Positions 1 through 10,989 of a stretch of DNA of 59,074 bases are shown here, piece after piece. The translations under genes and the position numbers were made by a program. Source of the DNA: Zygnema cylindricum. Its lineage: Eukaryota; Streptophyta; Zygnematophyceae; Zygnematales; Zygnemataceae. The notes under the pieces were generated by a model. That model saw nothing but the letters and a program-made list of their open reading frames with translations. It did not search any database and was not told the DNA's origin. The stretch lies in contig JBBHKE010001079.1 in assembly GCA_037447655.1 (NCBI GenBank), positions 1 through 59,074 of the forward strand. Reading direction: 5' to 3'. The first letter of the stretch is position 1. The number at the start of each line of letters is the position of its first letter.

Positions 1-549
1 ACGGACTATGAGGCAGCAAAGAGAGTTTTTCGTTATCTTGCAGGAACTCGAAATCTTAGACTCTCTCTCGGTGGAGAGGAAGTCAAAATTCATACATGGA
101 GCGATGCGAGCTACAGAGATATCCCTAGCCAACGCTCCACCACCGGATACATTTTGAATATCGGAAGTGGAACTTGCTGGTGGAGTTGCAAACTTCAAAA
201 GGTAATAGCTAAGTCTACCATGGAGGATGAGTACATGGCTGCCAGCTTGGCAGTTAAGGAGTTACTTTGGGTAAAGTCTCTCCTTTAAGAGCTTATTTTT
301 ATGCAATCCGGACGTTAAATAGTGTGTTGTGATAATCTGGCATGCATAGCAATTGCATCTAATCCAAGCCATCACTTTAAGAGTAAGCACATTGACATCA
401 AATTGCACTTTGTGAGAGAAAAGGTGATGAGAAAAGTCCTGAACTGGAGTTATTTACCGGAGGAGCAAATGGTTGCTGACATGATGAAATAACCTTTGCC
501 CGCACCCAAATTAAAATTATGTAGGGATGCATGTGGGTTAAGTGATTAG
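1..549 (+). pseudogene. copia Pol C-terminus (RNase H), partial, element K
   Basis: The left end of the window cuts into a Ty1/copia Pol. Frame 1 reads the end of the RT connection and the RNase H domain: YLAGTRNL, the SDASY block, TTGYIL, the MEDEYMAAS block, CDNLACIAI, HHFKSKHIDIKLHF and VADMM. RNase H would degrade the RNA strand of the RNA-DNA hybrid during reverse transcription. Three internal stops (near 286, 316 and 490) break it, so this copy is dead. The stop at 547-549 matches the normal Pol end, and a purine-rich tract (about 560-573) follows directly before the LTR, as expected for a plus-strand primer. Its sequence is more diverged than the copia copies downstream, and its LTR resembles the solo LTR at 5769-6715, so it is a second copia family. 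Confidence 0.85.
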
Positions 550-574
550 TGAGTCTAAAGCTTTAGGGGAGTTT

Positions 575-884
575 TGTTTTTAGAAAGCTTTAGTCCTCTC
601 TATTTGTGGGTTGTGAGAGAGAGAGAGAGAGAGTTGTTTAGGACTTAGTTTATATTAGGGAATATCTCGTTTAGTATTTGCTAGAATTAGTGTGACAGTG
701 AAATTGGGAGTTCACGGTTCAGTCACACTAGGGACACGCGTCGTCTACAGCGAGGAATGCTTGAGTATGTCCTCCGTAGACATACATACATTCGATAAGG
801 ACCACATGATTCTTGAGAGCACATCCACGGTGCCGAATTTGGTGATCGGACAGTTGACAGCTGCTGGTGACAATTGTTGACGAG
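575..884 (+). repeat. LTR of element K (3' LTR, truncated)
   Basis: The LTR starts with TG just after the polypurine tract. It shares blocks with the solo LTR at 5769-6715, such as GAAAGCTTTAGTC near the start and GGGACACGCGTCGTC. It contains a (GA)n tract at about 616-634. It breaks off near 884, where minus-strand copia L begins, so the right part is missing. The small ORF inside is not supported as a gene. Confidence 0.6.
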
Positions 885-3488
885 GGTCTTTCCTCGTTTT
901 CTTCCTCGGTTTGAACCAGAAGCTGTGACTCCAGAAAAAGGGTCACTCTCGGTCAGATTTTTCTCTTCCTATGCAAGGTTAGGTTGAATCAGAGTTCGGT
1001 TAGAAGAATCTGAATCTAACTCATTTTCAGATTCAATTCTCATTCTAATCGGTCAAATCTATTTAAAGGGATCTATGGACTTTCCTTCATCCATGACTAC
1101 CAAGTGTTTTACTAGAATGATGTCTTCTCTTCCGAGATCATAAACTTTATATCCTTTAACATTTTGATCATACCCAAGTAAGTATCCCTGCTTTCCCCTT
1201 GCATCTAATTTCCAATCAGATTTTTTTGTGTTTAGACTAAACACTTGACTTGTGAACACCTTTAAGTGTGAAATATTTTGTTTTCTACTGGTCCATTTTT
1301 CATAAGGTGTTTGTCCTTTTACTGTCAAGGTAAGGACTCTATTTTTGAGATAGTTAGCACCAATTCATAGCTTATGCCCAAAAGCTTTTCCTTATCTTTT
1401 TATCCGACAACATGCTACGGGCACTATCACTTAATGTTCGATTTAGTCTCTCGGCTACACCGTTTTGTTTTAGGTTCTTTGGAACAGTCTTTTAGTGTTT
1501 AACCCTTTCCTCTTTCAAAAAATCCTCAAACTCATTAGAAGTGTATTCCCCCCCATTATCACTCCTCACTCTCTTATAAGTGTCTCATAAGCTTCTCACT
1601 CTATGCTTTATACTCTTTAAAATAAGCGAAAGACAGATTTGTTTTTCAAAAAAATATACTCTAGCGTATCTACATCATTTTTCAAGAAATATATTCTAGT
1701 AGTATAAATCTTTTCCCTCCAACTGATTGCACTTTGGCAAGTCCCCATATGTCAGTATGAACTAGATCTAAGACCTTTTCAACCTTATTTGTTGCGGTTT
1801 TTGGGAATGGCAATCTGTGGGCCTTACCTTGAGCGCATCCACTAGAATTATCCAAGGTCTCATTATCTCCAAAATGTATTCCCTCAGCTACTCCAATTTT
1901 TTTCATTTCTTTCAATCTATTTAGATGCACATGTCCCAATCTTTTATGCCACATCATCAAATCACTTACACCGGCATAGTAAACTCCCGTCTTTCCATTA
2001 CTCAAATTCAGCCTAAACATCCCTTGGCTACCCTTTTCAGCTGTGAAGTACACTTCATTCTTATAGCTAGCAACAAAGACTCATTTCTTAGAACTAGTCT
2101 CAAAACCCTTATTATCTACGACTGGTGTAGAGATAAGATTCTTGTTCAACTCTGGAATAAAAAGAACATCACAGAAAGTGACTATAGATGTCTTACTGTC
2201 AACTAAGACTTTCAGATCCACAAATCCCTCTAAATTAGTGGTTAGTATTCTCCCATCCCCATACTCTATCTCTACATTAGGGATCTTTCTGATTTTGGTA
2301 AACAATGGTTTTTCTCTACACATATGAATAGAGGCTCTTGAATCAATAATCCATCCTTCTTCAGGAGCTTCTTTTACTCCACCGAAAGAACACTTTTGCC
2401 TCTTAGGAATCTCTGGCTCACCTTTCACCTCCAGCTCCTCGTTGAGCAAAAGTTCTCCATCGTCCTCATTGGAATCCTCTCCCATGACTTGTGTTGCCAA
2501 AAATGCCTTTTTCTTTCTTGCAGCTGATTTTCCGATATCCCCCTCCTTGAATCTCAACTTTGTCAGTTTAGTACACTCCGCCATGTAATGTCCCGGCTTC
2601 TTACAAAAGTGACAAAGCCCCTTCGAAGGCCTCTATCCAAACCCGTCCGATTGGTTTCCTTTTCCTCCTCCACTAAATTTTCTATAAGGTTTCTTGGAAT
2701 CCTTATCCCCCCAGGTAGTTCCAGCAGCCAATGCTTAAACACTCTTTCCTCCTCTTCGAATCTCAATTATGCTTTCCCGAACCAAAATTATCCCCACGAA
2801 GGAGTTTCACATCTATTGAGGATCAGCAAATCTTCAACCATGTTAACAATGTTTTCATATATTCATCTGAGAGTTTCATCAACAAAGTATTCACCTTATC
2901 TGTCTCGGTCTCCCTTTGTCCTGCACTCTCCAACTCCATAAATAACTCGGCCAAGTCATTACAAAAGTCTAACACCTTTCCCCCTATGTACACATATGCT
3001 TATACCTTTTGATGTGCCAGCTTATGCTGCAGAATCGTACCACTCTTGTAAATGTTGAAAAGAGCCTCCCACAACTCGTCCGCCCTGTCCAAATGAGTAT
3101 GAGGTGTAGCAACTGCTTGAGTGAGACGCCCGAGAATAAAATGAGTTGCCACGCTGATGTTGAAATCCCACATTTCAATATCATTTGCCTCGGTTTTCTG
3201 GATATCTACTACCGAAACCGATCCAGTAGCCATCATTGTGAGTTTCTCCTTCCCCTATTCTTTCCCTTTGTCTGACCAATGCTTTCCCCAACATCCTCTA
3301 GCCCCTCTGCCTCCACATATCCTCATGTGAATCGAGATCCTCCAAACCCTGGTGGAACTCCCAATTTTACTGTTGGCTAACGCACACGACCACTCACAAT
3401 GCCCCATAGCCGTTTTTCAAACAATGCACTCCTCATCATGGTTTCCTAGTATACGAACCCTTTTCCATTAAAAATGGGCACTCTAGAG
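885..3488 (-). pseudogene. copia L Gag-PR-IN remnant
   Basis: Read on the minus strand from 3488 down, this is a copia Gag-Pol lacking RT and RNase H. Gag starts next to the PBS (about 3488-2590). It is followed by the linker and protease region (2584-2081, DSRASIHMC where DSGASMHMC is usual), the GAG_pre-integrase zinc-binding block (2053-1682, HKRLGHVHLNRL and CAQGKAH), integrase with HTDIWG, NGGEY and QNGVAERLN (about 1750-1400), and the integrase C-terminal region (1328-1059). The G-to-R change in the protease DSGA motif and several stops and frameshifts make it inactive. It ends abruptly at about 885 against element K's LTR. The order and spacing match copia B at 26632-30955. Confidence 0.85.
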
Positions 3489-3503
3489 GGTGGGCCCATA
3501 ACT
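3489..3503 (-). other. primer-binding site of copia L
   Basis: On the minus strand this reads GTTATGGGCCCACC directly after the LTR end (ATTTCA). It is complementary to the anticodon arm of eukaryotic initiator tRNA-Met rather than to the tRNA 3' end. The ATG inside (3497-3499) is in frame with Gag (MGPP start). In this copy the LTR codon at -20 is ATC, so the PBS ATG is the first possible Gag start. Confidence 0.75.
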
Positions 3504-3686
3504 TGAAATTTTGTGACCTCGATTGGTCCACAAAATGTCCAGCTTATATAAAGCGTCTAGGATAATATTTGCACTTTTGAATTTAGCAATGAATAAGTGC
3601 CACGCTGGCACGCAAGAACTTTGACCGGCTACACACATATGTAGTTTGGACTCCCTTGAGTCAGCAGCAAAAAGAATCACTGAAAT

Positions 3687-3735
3687 TGCTCACCTGAGCA
3701 TTAAGTTATGGCTGGCCAAAGATGGCCTATAAATA
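3687..3735 (-). promoter_or_regulatory. LTR L core promoter and leader hairpins
   Basis: On the minus strand GTATTTATAGG (TATA-like) is followed at once by GGCCA-TCT-TTGGCC (3714-3727), then by CATAACTTAA and TGCTC-AGGT-GAGCA (3687-3700). The same order occurs in the other LTRs with different stem sequences. The transcription start is inferred to lie in or just before the first hairpin. Confidence 0.5.
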
Positions 3736-4225
3736 CAGATGCACTCTAGGAGAGAGGCGGCTACCTAAATTTTTCTAAGTCCTAAGGTCCCTCTTTGAAC
3801 TTACTAGTAGTGTACCTAGCCAGTCAAACGACTGTAAGGTAGAAGAAGGTACAGGTACCGCTCTACTTCATGTACGGCCATAGTACAACATGGCCGCTCC
3901 GCTGACGAGTGTCAGTTCGTGAGTCGTAGTTGCTCCCACTGTAATATCCGATATCCAATCATTACTAGCCACGTGTCGTCCGCCGACATTGGCTTGCAAA
4001 CCGCCAAATGTCTACTCCAAAATTGCGACTCCTCTGCGAGCCGTCGATCGCGAACGACATTTGATTTCGTCTGTTGAAATTAAATGTCGTTTCATTTATT
4101 TCGTGCGGTCCATTATTTCATGCAGTCCTGCACGTTTCATGTTTATTTTGTTCTCTAAGTTGTTAAATGGAATGTGTTTCTGCGTCATTGTTTAAATAAT
4201 TACTATATCTTATATACGTAATGCT

Positions 4226-4312
4226 TCATCAAAACCTATCGGATAAAGCGGACGGCTATTCCGTACGTCAATTATCTTGGAGGTCACAGGATCAAATCGT
4301 GTTCCTATCAGT
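4226..4312 (+). other. antisense tRNA-like module in LTR L
   Basis: The plus strand shows an A-box-like GGATAAAGCGGACGG (4241) and a B-box-like GGATCAAATC (4289) about 48 bases apart, the geometry of a tRNA gene's internal promoter. It is antisense to the LTR. The arms do not fold into a complete cloverleaf, so it is a relic, not a working tRNA gene. Confidence 0.5.
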
Positions 4313-4411
4313 CTATCTTTTGCAGGGGTTGTGTCTTCTGCATGACTTTTTATCTGCCTGAGGCAGCCATGGCTACCTGCCGATTCTCGGTGACTACAAC
4401 AAGTATGAGAA

Positions 4412-5768
4412 CTGTAGATGACCATATTCTAACTAAAGAGATAGAATACAAAATACCATTTTTCAAAAGAGTCCATCTGTGGTCTTTCATCGTCCTTTTC
4501 CTCGAGTTGGAATGGTGATTGTGACTCCAAAAGTGAGTCACTCTCGGTTAGATTTTTCCGTGCATCAGCAACGTGTGGCTGAACCGAAGTTTTGTTAAAA
4601 GAATCTGAATCTAACTCACTTTCGGATTCCTTTCTTATTCTAACAGGTTTAGTGTATTTAAAGGGATCTACTGATTTGCCTTCATCCATAACTACCAAGT
4701 GATTAACTAGGATGATATCTTTTTTCACGCGATCATAAACTCTATATCCCTTTACATTTTCTTCATATCCAAGTAAGTACCCCGGCTTTCCTCTTGCATC
4801 TAACTTCCAATCAGATTTTTCTCCACTTAGACTAAAAACTTGGCTTCTGAACACCTTCAAGTGTGAGATATCTAGTTTTCTCCCGGTCCATCTTTCATAG
4901 GGTGTTTGACCTTTCAAAGCTAAGGAGAGGACTTTATTCTTAAGGTAGATAGTAGAGTTCATAGCTTTTGCCCAGAAGTGTTTTCTTATCTTTCTATCTA
5001 ATAGCATACTACGGGCACTATCACTTAATGTCGAATTTAATCTCTCGGCTACACCATTTTGTTCCGGATTCCTTGGGACAATATTTTGGTGTTGAACCCC
5101 TTCCTCTTTCAAAAAATCCTCAAACTGATTAGAAGTGTATTCTCCCCCATTAACACTCCTCACTCTCTTCATAGGTGTTTCATGGAGCTTCTCACTCCAT
5201 GCTTTATACTCTTTAAAATAAGTCGGTGCTTCAGCTTTATTTTTCAAATAATATACTCTGGAATATCTTGATCAGTCATCAGTAATAGTTAGCATAAATC
5301 TCTTCCCTCCAACTGATGGCACTTTGGCCGGTCCCCATATGTAAGTGTGAACTAGATCTATGACTTTTTCTCCTTTATAGGTTGCGGTTTTTGGGAAAGG
5401 TAATCTATGGCCTAACCTTGAGCACATCCACTACAGTCATCCAAGGTCTCATTATCCCCAAACTGTATTCCCTCAACCACTCCGATCATCTTCATTTCTT
5501 TTAGTCTATGTAGATGCACATGCCCCAATCGTTTATGCTGCATCATCAAGTCACTTACACCGGCATAGTAAACTCTCTTCTTTTCACTACTCAAAATCAC
5601 CCTAAACATTCCTTGCCTACCCTTTTCAGCTGTGAAGTATACTTCATCCTCATAGCTAGCAACAAAGGCTTTTTTCTTGGTGCTAGTCTCAAAACCATTA
5701 TCATCTAAAACTGACGAAGAGATAGGATTTTTGTTCACCGGTGGAATGAAAAAGACATCGGAGAAAGT
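4412..5768 (-). pseudogene. copia M integrase and pre-integrase remnant
   Basis: The minus strand reads (from 5768 down) the end of the protease region, the GAG_pre-integrase zinc block (5738-5412, HKRLGHVHLHRL and CSGCAQG), then integrase (5247-4429, 272 codons open) with QNGVAERLN, the WTGRKLDISHLKVF block and the LLGYEENVKGYRVYD block typical of copia. The second catalytic Asp is changed (RSVNGGEY, where RSDNGGEY is usual). A stop lies between the two ORFs. RT and RNase H are absent: the element ends near 4412 against the LTR of L. Upstream coding sequence continues after the solo LTR at 6716 and again after the gypsy element at 15366. Confidence 0.82.
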
Positions 5769-6715
5769 TGTTGGTTTTGGAAAGCTTTTAGTCTCAACAA
5801 ATTAGTAGGACAATGGAAATATAGATCTATAAGGACACGCGTCGTCGTCTGAAACACAGTGCAGGTTTTGGATTGGTAGCGACACCATCATGTACGTGTC
5901 TCACAAAGAGTGGAACAACGCAGCTGCGATGCAGACAGGACAAGCGCAGCTGCGGTAATCTTAAATACGATATGTACGGACAACACAGTTGTGACGCAAC
6001 AAGACAAAATGCAGCAGCGGCTAATTTGGTATTGGACAACACAGCTGGGACGAAGCTACGGATATTTGAATATGGTTAAGAATTGAACTGCGCAGCTGCG
6101 GTTGATATGAATCAAATCAACGGACGAGATTCATAAGAGATTAAACAAATGACTCGTCACAAGTGTTCTACACCAGCCGGATGGACGTATCTAGACAAGT
6201 GTCACTAAGCTGGCGACAAGTATTTGAACAAATCACCTGCATAGGATTCTTAGTAATATTGATTGTACAGTGAAAGATTAGTTTTAGCGTGATTAGTAGC
6301 ACTTGACCTTAGTGGTAGTTTAGTTCTTTGGACGTATCTCTTAGGGACACTTGTATCGGTGGTACAACACTATGAAGTAGGACAACTGAGTGTAGAATAT
6401 ATAACTTAGGATGTAGAACATTTTATGTATCCAGACTTCTAGACTCTGTAATTTGCAGACTATTTTTGGGAAACTTCTAAGTTGCATATCTTGGTGAATG
6501 TTGAATCAATTGGGTTGAAACTTTAGGAGTTGTCAAACTTTGTGATATTCTAAACTACGGTATAGTGTGAATCATTTTGGACATTTGTGTCAGATTTGGT
6601 GATCTGTGGAAAGTAGTTGTTTGTTAGGATTCTTAATAAGCTTTTGTAAGTGAATTATGTCTATTTCTACTACTAGTGCTGCTGCTCCACTAGCTCCAGT
6701 AATCGTAGAGCAACA
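5769..6715 (+). mobile_element. solo LTR of the K family in copia M
   Basis: This 947-bp insertion begins TGTTG, ends CAACA and is flanked by a 5-bp duplication AAAGT (5764-5768 and 6716-6720). The copia M protease frame resumes cleanly on both sides. Its start resembles the LTR at 575. It holds several GCAGCTGCG motifs (5930-6095). An ATG 59 bases before its end (6657) opens a Ser/Thr/Ala-rich reading frame that runs out through the LTR edge, the same spacing as in element C. A solo LTR arises when the two LTRs of a full element recombine. Confidence 0.88.
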
Positions 6716-7517
6716 AAAGTGACTATGGATGTCTTATCTTCAACTAAGACTTTCAGATCCACAAATCCCACTAAACTATTAGTTTCTACTCTTTCATCCT
6801 CATACTCTATCTCAACAGTTGGGATTTTTCTCATTTTAGTAAACATATGTTTCTCTCTACACATATACATAGAGGCACCTGAATCAATAAACGAACCTTC
6901 TTCGAGAGCTTCTTTCACTCCGCTGAAGGCACACTTTTGCTTCCTTGGAATCTCCGGCTCGGTTTTCACCTCCAGCTCCTCGTTGAGGAGGAGTTCTCCA
7001 TCGTCCTCATTGGAATCCTCTCCCGTTACTTGTGTTGCCACAAGTGCCTTCTTCTATCCTCTAGCTTATCCACCAGTCTGCACCTTCTTAAGTCTCAGCT
7101 TCGTCAATTTAGTACAATCCGCCATGTAATGTTCGGCTTTTTACAAAAATGACAAAGCCCCTTAGGCGGCCTAGATCCGGATCCATGAGATTCGTTCCCT
7201 TTCCCTCCTTCACCAAAGTTTGTATAAGGTTTTTTGGAATCTTGGTTCCTCCAGTCAGTTCCAGCAGCCAAGGCTTGAACACTCTTTCCTCCTCTCCGAA
7301 TCTTAATGGTGTTTTCCCGAACCAAAATCATTCCAACAACAGAAATCCAAATCCATCGATGACTTGACAAATCCTTAACCTTGTTAACGATGTTCTCAAA
7401 ATCATCTTGCAGTTTCATTAGTAAAGAACTCACCTTGTTTTTCTCGGTCTTACGTTTTCCAACACTCTCCAACTCCATAAATAATCTGGACAAATCATTG
7501 CAAAAATCAAGCATTTT
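6716..7517 (-). pseudogene. copia M protease and Gag zinc-knuckle remnant
   Basis: Read minus from 7517: a Gag segment with the MLDFCNDLSRLFMELES block, the SHRWIWISVVGMILVRENTI block and basic linker, then a zinc knuckle close to CHFCKKPNI (the His and last Cys are lost), then the acidic EEDGELLLNEELEVK linker and protease with FIDSGASMYMC. The ORFs at 7679-7104 and 7041-6673 overlap in different frames, so at least one frameshift is present. The left edge adjoins the solo LTR and the right edge adjoins the gypsy element, which interrupts Gag at the AAGCAT/CTTTCCTCC point seen intact in other copies. Confidence 0.82.
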
Positions 7518-9177
7518 TGTCGTGCATGTGTCAAATAACATGAAGATGCATGCAATATCATCAGTTGTGCTCAACTTTAACTCTAATGATAGCGAGATAT
7601 TGTAAATGAAATAAAACATAAAAGTAAAAATAGATAAATACAACAACAGGCAAGGTGGAAGAAAAAGAAAGGTCAACAACTTAGCTGGTTATGGTTAGGT
7701 CGGTTTATAATACTAAGCCGATGGATGACCACTAAGCCCCACGGTCTATTTATATTCCTTGCAAGAGTTATCTTTATCGAGAATAATCTGAATTTATACT
7801 CAAATAAAATGAATCAAAACATAGTCAACCGAGAAAGATAAATAAAAACTGAAAATGACAATATGCCCGACACTTATGAAGTTTGAGATAGCCAAACTCA
7901 AAAGATGCGCATAAGCCAAATAGAAATAAATACACAATCTCAAAAAATAAAACAACAAGTCAATAATCCCAACATGCAACTTCCACACTAATTAAAATTC
8001 AGCCACAGCCGGGGAAAGAAGTTTGTGTTGTGAGATCTCGGTCGAAATCCACTCAAAATGACGAGAAAAGTGAAGGGAAACCGTGTAGGTCTTGGCCGAA
8101 GCCGTATAGATTAATTTGTAAGGCTTTACAATATATCGATAATGTAATAGAAAACTAGACACTTCACGCAAAGGCAGAAAATCGCCTCTAAGCTGTCCGG
8201 ACAATTTTACAAATAAAAAGATGACTGCAGAAAATCCTCAATACTGAAAATAAATAAAATGAATAATTCCTGCACTTGAAAATTGTGTGCACGAAATGAT
8301 CCGATAACCAAAACTACGCCTAGTGAAAATAGGCCAATTAGAGTACAGCGTGCTATGTAAGTATTTGCGTCTAGTTTGGATTCGGCCAATAGGAGGCCGA
8401 AATCCTATGCCCTACGTTACAGTATCTATAACCTACGGATTAAAACCCTTCCTATCTTCATGTGAACGCGTGAACCTCCAAATGGTTCAAGACTTAAAAT
8501 AGTCCAATCGCGTAGCTTTGTCAAAACTGACAGCCGATTTGTCTGTCACTCGCATCAACAGTCCAGATGAGATATTACAAAAAGTGTATACGTTGCGTCG
8601 ACAGTCGAGATGCTCCCTCACGCGAAATGATTAAAATTTGTCGTGTGTCGGGATTTCGGAAAATGATAGTAGGAACGGTAGGACCGCGGGTACAGTCCAA
8701 CTTGTAGTCGCGGAAATTCCGAAAAAGGTAAGTCTTACGGTTTACGTGAAATCACCAAAGTAGCCGTCGGCGCAAATCGCGGGCGATAGATAAGGTACGG
8801 AAAGATTATTTGCACCAACGTGAATTCGACTATGAGTCGTCGGCGCAAAATTCGGGAAATAAAAACAGGTACGGCAGGACCGCGAGTACGGTCCAATTTG
8901 TGGCCGCGGGAATTCCGGTCAACGTAAGTCGTACGGTCGACGCGAAATAATCAAATCCACCGTCGGCAAAAATCGCGGAAAATATACGTCGTACGGTAGG
9001 ACCGCGGGTACGGTCCAAATCGTCATCCCGAAAATTACGGAAAATGTAGGTTGTACGGTACACGTCGTACAGTCCTGCGAAACCCAAATAATACCCAAAT
9101 ACAAATTAGTGTAGCGGCTGCCCTTCCTAACACCTAAATATAAACAACTAAAATGGCCGACGAGATGCGGCATGACA
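7518..9177 (-). repeat. gypsy 3' LTR (full length)
   Basis: About 1,660 bp; in the element's sense it starts TGTCATGCCGC and ends GCACGACA. The part 8386-9177 is repeated nearly exactly at 14572-15365, and the last 190 bases (7518-7711) are repeated at 9180-9371. It contains three related segments of roughly 120-200 bp (about 8640-9080), each with a palindrome of the form GGACCG-N6-CGGTCC (8681-8698, 8877-8894, 8999-9016; the first has one mismatch). ORFs within it are not credible genes. Confidence 0.8.
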
Positions 9178-9179
9178 GC

Positions 9180-9371
9180 TGTCGTGCATGTGTCAAATAA
9201 CATGAAGGTGCATGCAATATCATCAGCTGCGCTCAACTTAAACTCAAATAATAGCGAGATATCGTAAATAAAATAAAACACAAAAGTAAAAATGGATAAA
9301 TACAACAACAGGCAAGGTGGAAGGAAAAGAAAGGTCAACGACTTAGTTGATTATGGTGAGGTCGGTTTATC
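9180..9371 (-). repeat. duplicated gypsy LTR end fragment
   Basis: About 190 bases nearly identical to 7518-7711, i.e. the last part of the LTR in the element's sense. It sits between the PHD-coding end and the 3' LTR, separated from the LTR start by two bases (GC at 9178-9179). The order LTR-end, GC, LTR-start resembles the head-to-tail junction of a two-LTR circle or a tandem copy. Confidence 0.7.
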
Positions 9372-9387
9372 ATCCCCGCGAGCTCTT

Positions 9388-9570
9388 TAGCCTGCCGAGG
9401 AGCTGGCCAACACGAGCGGTAGCTCGCGACATCCGTGGGAAAACCAGTGACCATCCGGAACTGCTGACAATGGTGGCACCAAACACTCCATGTGAAACCC
9501 CTGATTGCAATGATCACAAAGTTACATGGTAATTTCCCCGTCCGATCGATGACAAAAGGTACATGCCGTC
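9388..9570 (-). pseudogene. PHD-type zinc finger at the gypsy Pol C-terminus
   Basis: Continuing the integrase C-terminal frame (10004-9522) through one stop (TAA, 9522-9524), the minus strand reads a PHD pattern: CTFC (9552-9563), CDHC, GFHMEC, then WFSHGC (C at 9429-9431), ending at a stop at 9387-9389. This fits Cys4-His-Cys3 with the usual spacing (W-x-C-x2-C at the end), except that the seventh ligand is Ser (W-F-S-H-G-C). PHD fingers commonly bind histone H3 tails; at an integrase C-terminus a chromatin reader could steer integration, as chromodomains do in chromoviruses. That role is inference. The stop and the lost ligand mean this copy cannot work. Confidence 0.72.
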
Positions 9571-10700
9571 ACCTCCGTAATCGGCATCCGCATAGGATCC
9601 GTATCTTGCGACAAGACAGGTAAGTAACATGGAGCACAATTCTTGGAGTGCTCTCGAAAAGTTCGTGTGTCCGCTCCTTGTAATCCCAACATTACGTTCG
9701 GATCCACCTCGAAGATCTGTAGGATGTGTGTAGAAACATCAGTGTCCAAAGTGTCGAAAGATTGCCTGCGAAGATAAACATAATCTCCCACCCGATAGGG
9801 CTTCTGTTGCGGCCTGTAACTGCCGCTTCGAGTGGCGGCAAACCGAAGTGTGTCCCGATGCTGGGCAATATGCAGGTTATCAAAATCCATGGGCATTTCA
9901 CACGCAAAAAGCAAAGCACGACAAGTGAGTTCTTCCAAAAATATAGTGTCAGACATCAGCAGAAATGGAAAGCTTGCTGCTTTTTGAATATTGCGACTGA
10001 GCAACGGTTCTCGCCCAAATAAAACATATTACGGGCTGAAATTAGCCAGACTAGCCTGAACTGACATGCGATATACCATGGTAATGTAACCGAGGGACTC
10101 GTCCCAAACCGAAATGTGTTTCTCTAAGCAACGCTTACGCAAGGCATGCTTAAATGTCTGGACTGCCCGTTTAGCCAGGCCATTAGCCTGGGGGTGATCC
10201 CGACTAGTACGACGATGATCGATGAGAGCCTCATCAAGCATCTCTTAAAATTCTCCCGGAAATTATGTACTTGATCCGTAAGGACCTCGGCTGGGGCACC
10301 GTATCTCATAAAGACATGTTCCTTAAAAGCTGCGGTGGTTAAATTAGCTGTCTTGTGAGGCATGGCTACGATTTCTACCCACTTACTGAAATTTTCGATC
10401 ATAATCATAATGTATTGTTTCCCTTTACGTGAGATAGGAAAAGGTCCGGCCAAATTGACCGACCATCGATAGAAAAAACCCCTAATAGGTAGAGGTTGGA
10501 GCGTAGTCTGCTGGTTAGAAAAAGAAGTTCGGAGACGGTCACAGGTGGCACACTTATGAAGAATAGCAGCGACATCAGCTTGCATTTCTGACCACCAATA
10601 CCGTGCCTAAACTAGACTTAACTTTCGCTTGGTACCATAGTGACCAAGCTCAGTGTGAATCTGCTCAATGAGAGAAAGACGCTCGGTAGGCCGTGGAACG
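9525..10700 (-). pseudogene. gypsy integrase
   Basis: On the minus strand the HHCC zinc-binding domain is seen as HTELGHYG (about 10660) and CATCDRLR (10585 ORF), then the catalytic core with WSVNLAGPF, VLTDQVHNF and QANGLAKRAVQT, then the MSVQASLANFSP block (10241-10029) and a C-terminal region with KPYRVGDYVYLRR (10004-9522). Of the D,D-35-E triad only the middle Asp survives: the first is Asn (VNLAGP, where VDLAGP is expected) and the Glu is Lys (GLAKR, where GLAER is expected). Both are single-base changes. There are frameshifts at about 10240 and 10025 and stops near 10610. Integrase would insert the cDNA; this copy is inactive. Confidence 0.85.
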
Positions 10701-10989
10701 TGCCTATGGCTTTCGTCTGCCAACAACCGAACTAAAGATCCCCCGAGCCAAAGGTAACTTTTGACCCTCTTTTTCACTCTGTCTTCTTCTTCAGAGGTAG
10801 TGCCGGACCTGAATGTCTGGGAGGATAGGAAAAGAATGAGAGGCCCATCACGCTAAGGATCTGTGGCGGGACGGAGTTTCGGAATAGACGTCAGGCAGTA
10901 AATAAGATAAGAACCCATTGACATGACGGGAACATCGTCGTCATCGAAATCCTGTCGAACTCCGTTATCTGTTGTTCCGGGCAAAGGAT

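Larger units (their letters stand above)
3504..4411 (-). repeat. 5' LTR of copia L, truncated at its U3 start
   Basis: The LTR ends (minus sense) in AATTTCA next to the PBS. It carries the family landmarks in order: a CCATGGCTNCC block with a GTAGTCACTGA-type block near the U3 start (4330-4405), an antisense tRNA-like module (4226-4312), a GTAC-rich block (about 3840-3890), a TATA-like box and leader hairpins (3687-3735). The first bases of U3 are missing at about 4411, where copia M sequence begins. Confidence 0.75.

Noticed and set aside
692-880. A 62-codon ORF in LTR K
   Set aside because: No similarity or domain; it lies in a truncated LTR and overlaps an opposite-strand ORF.
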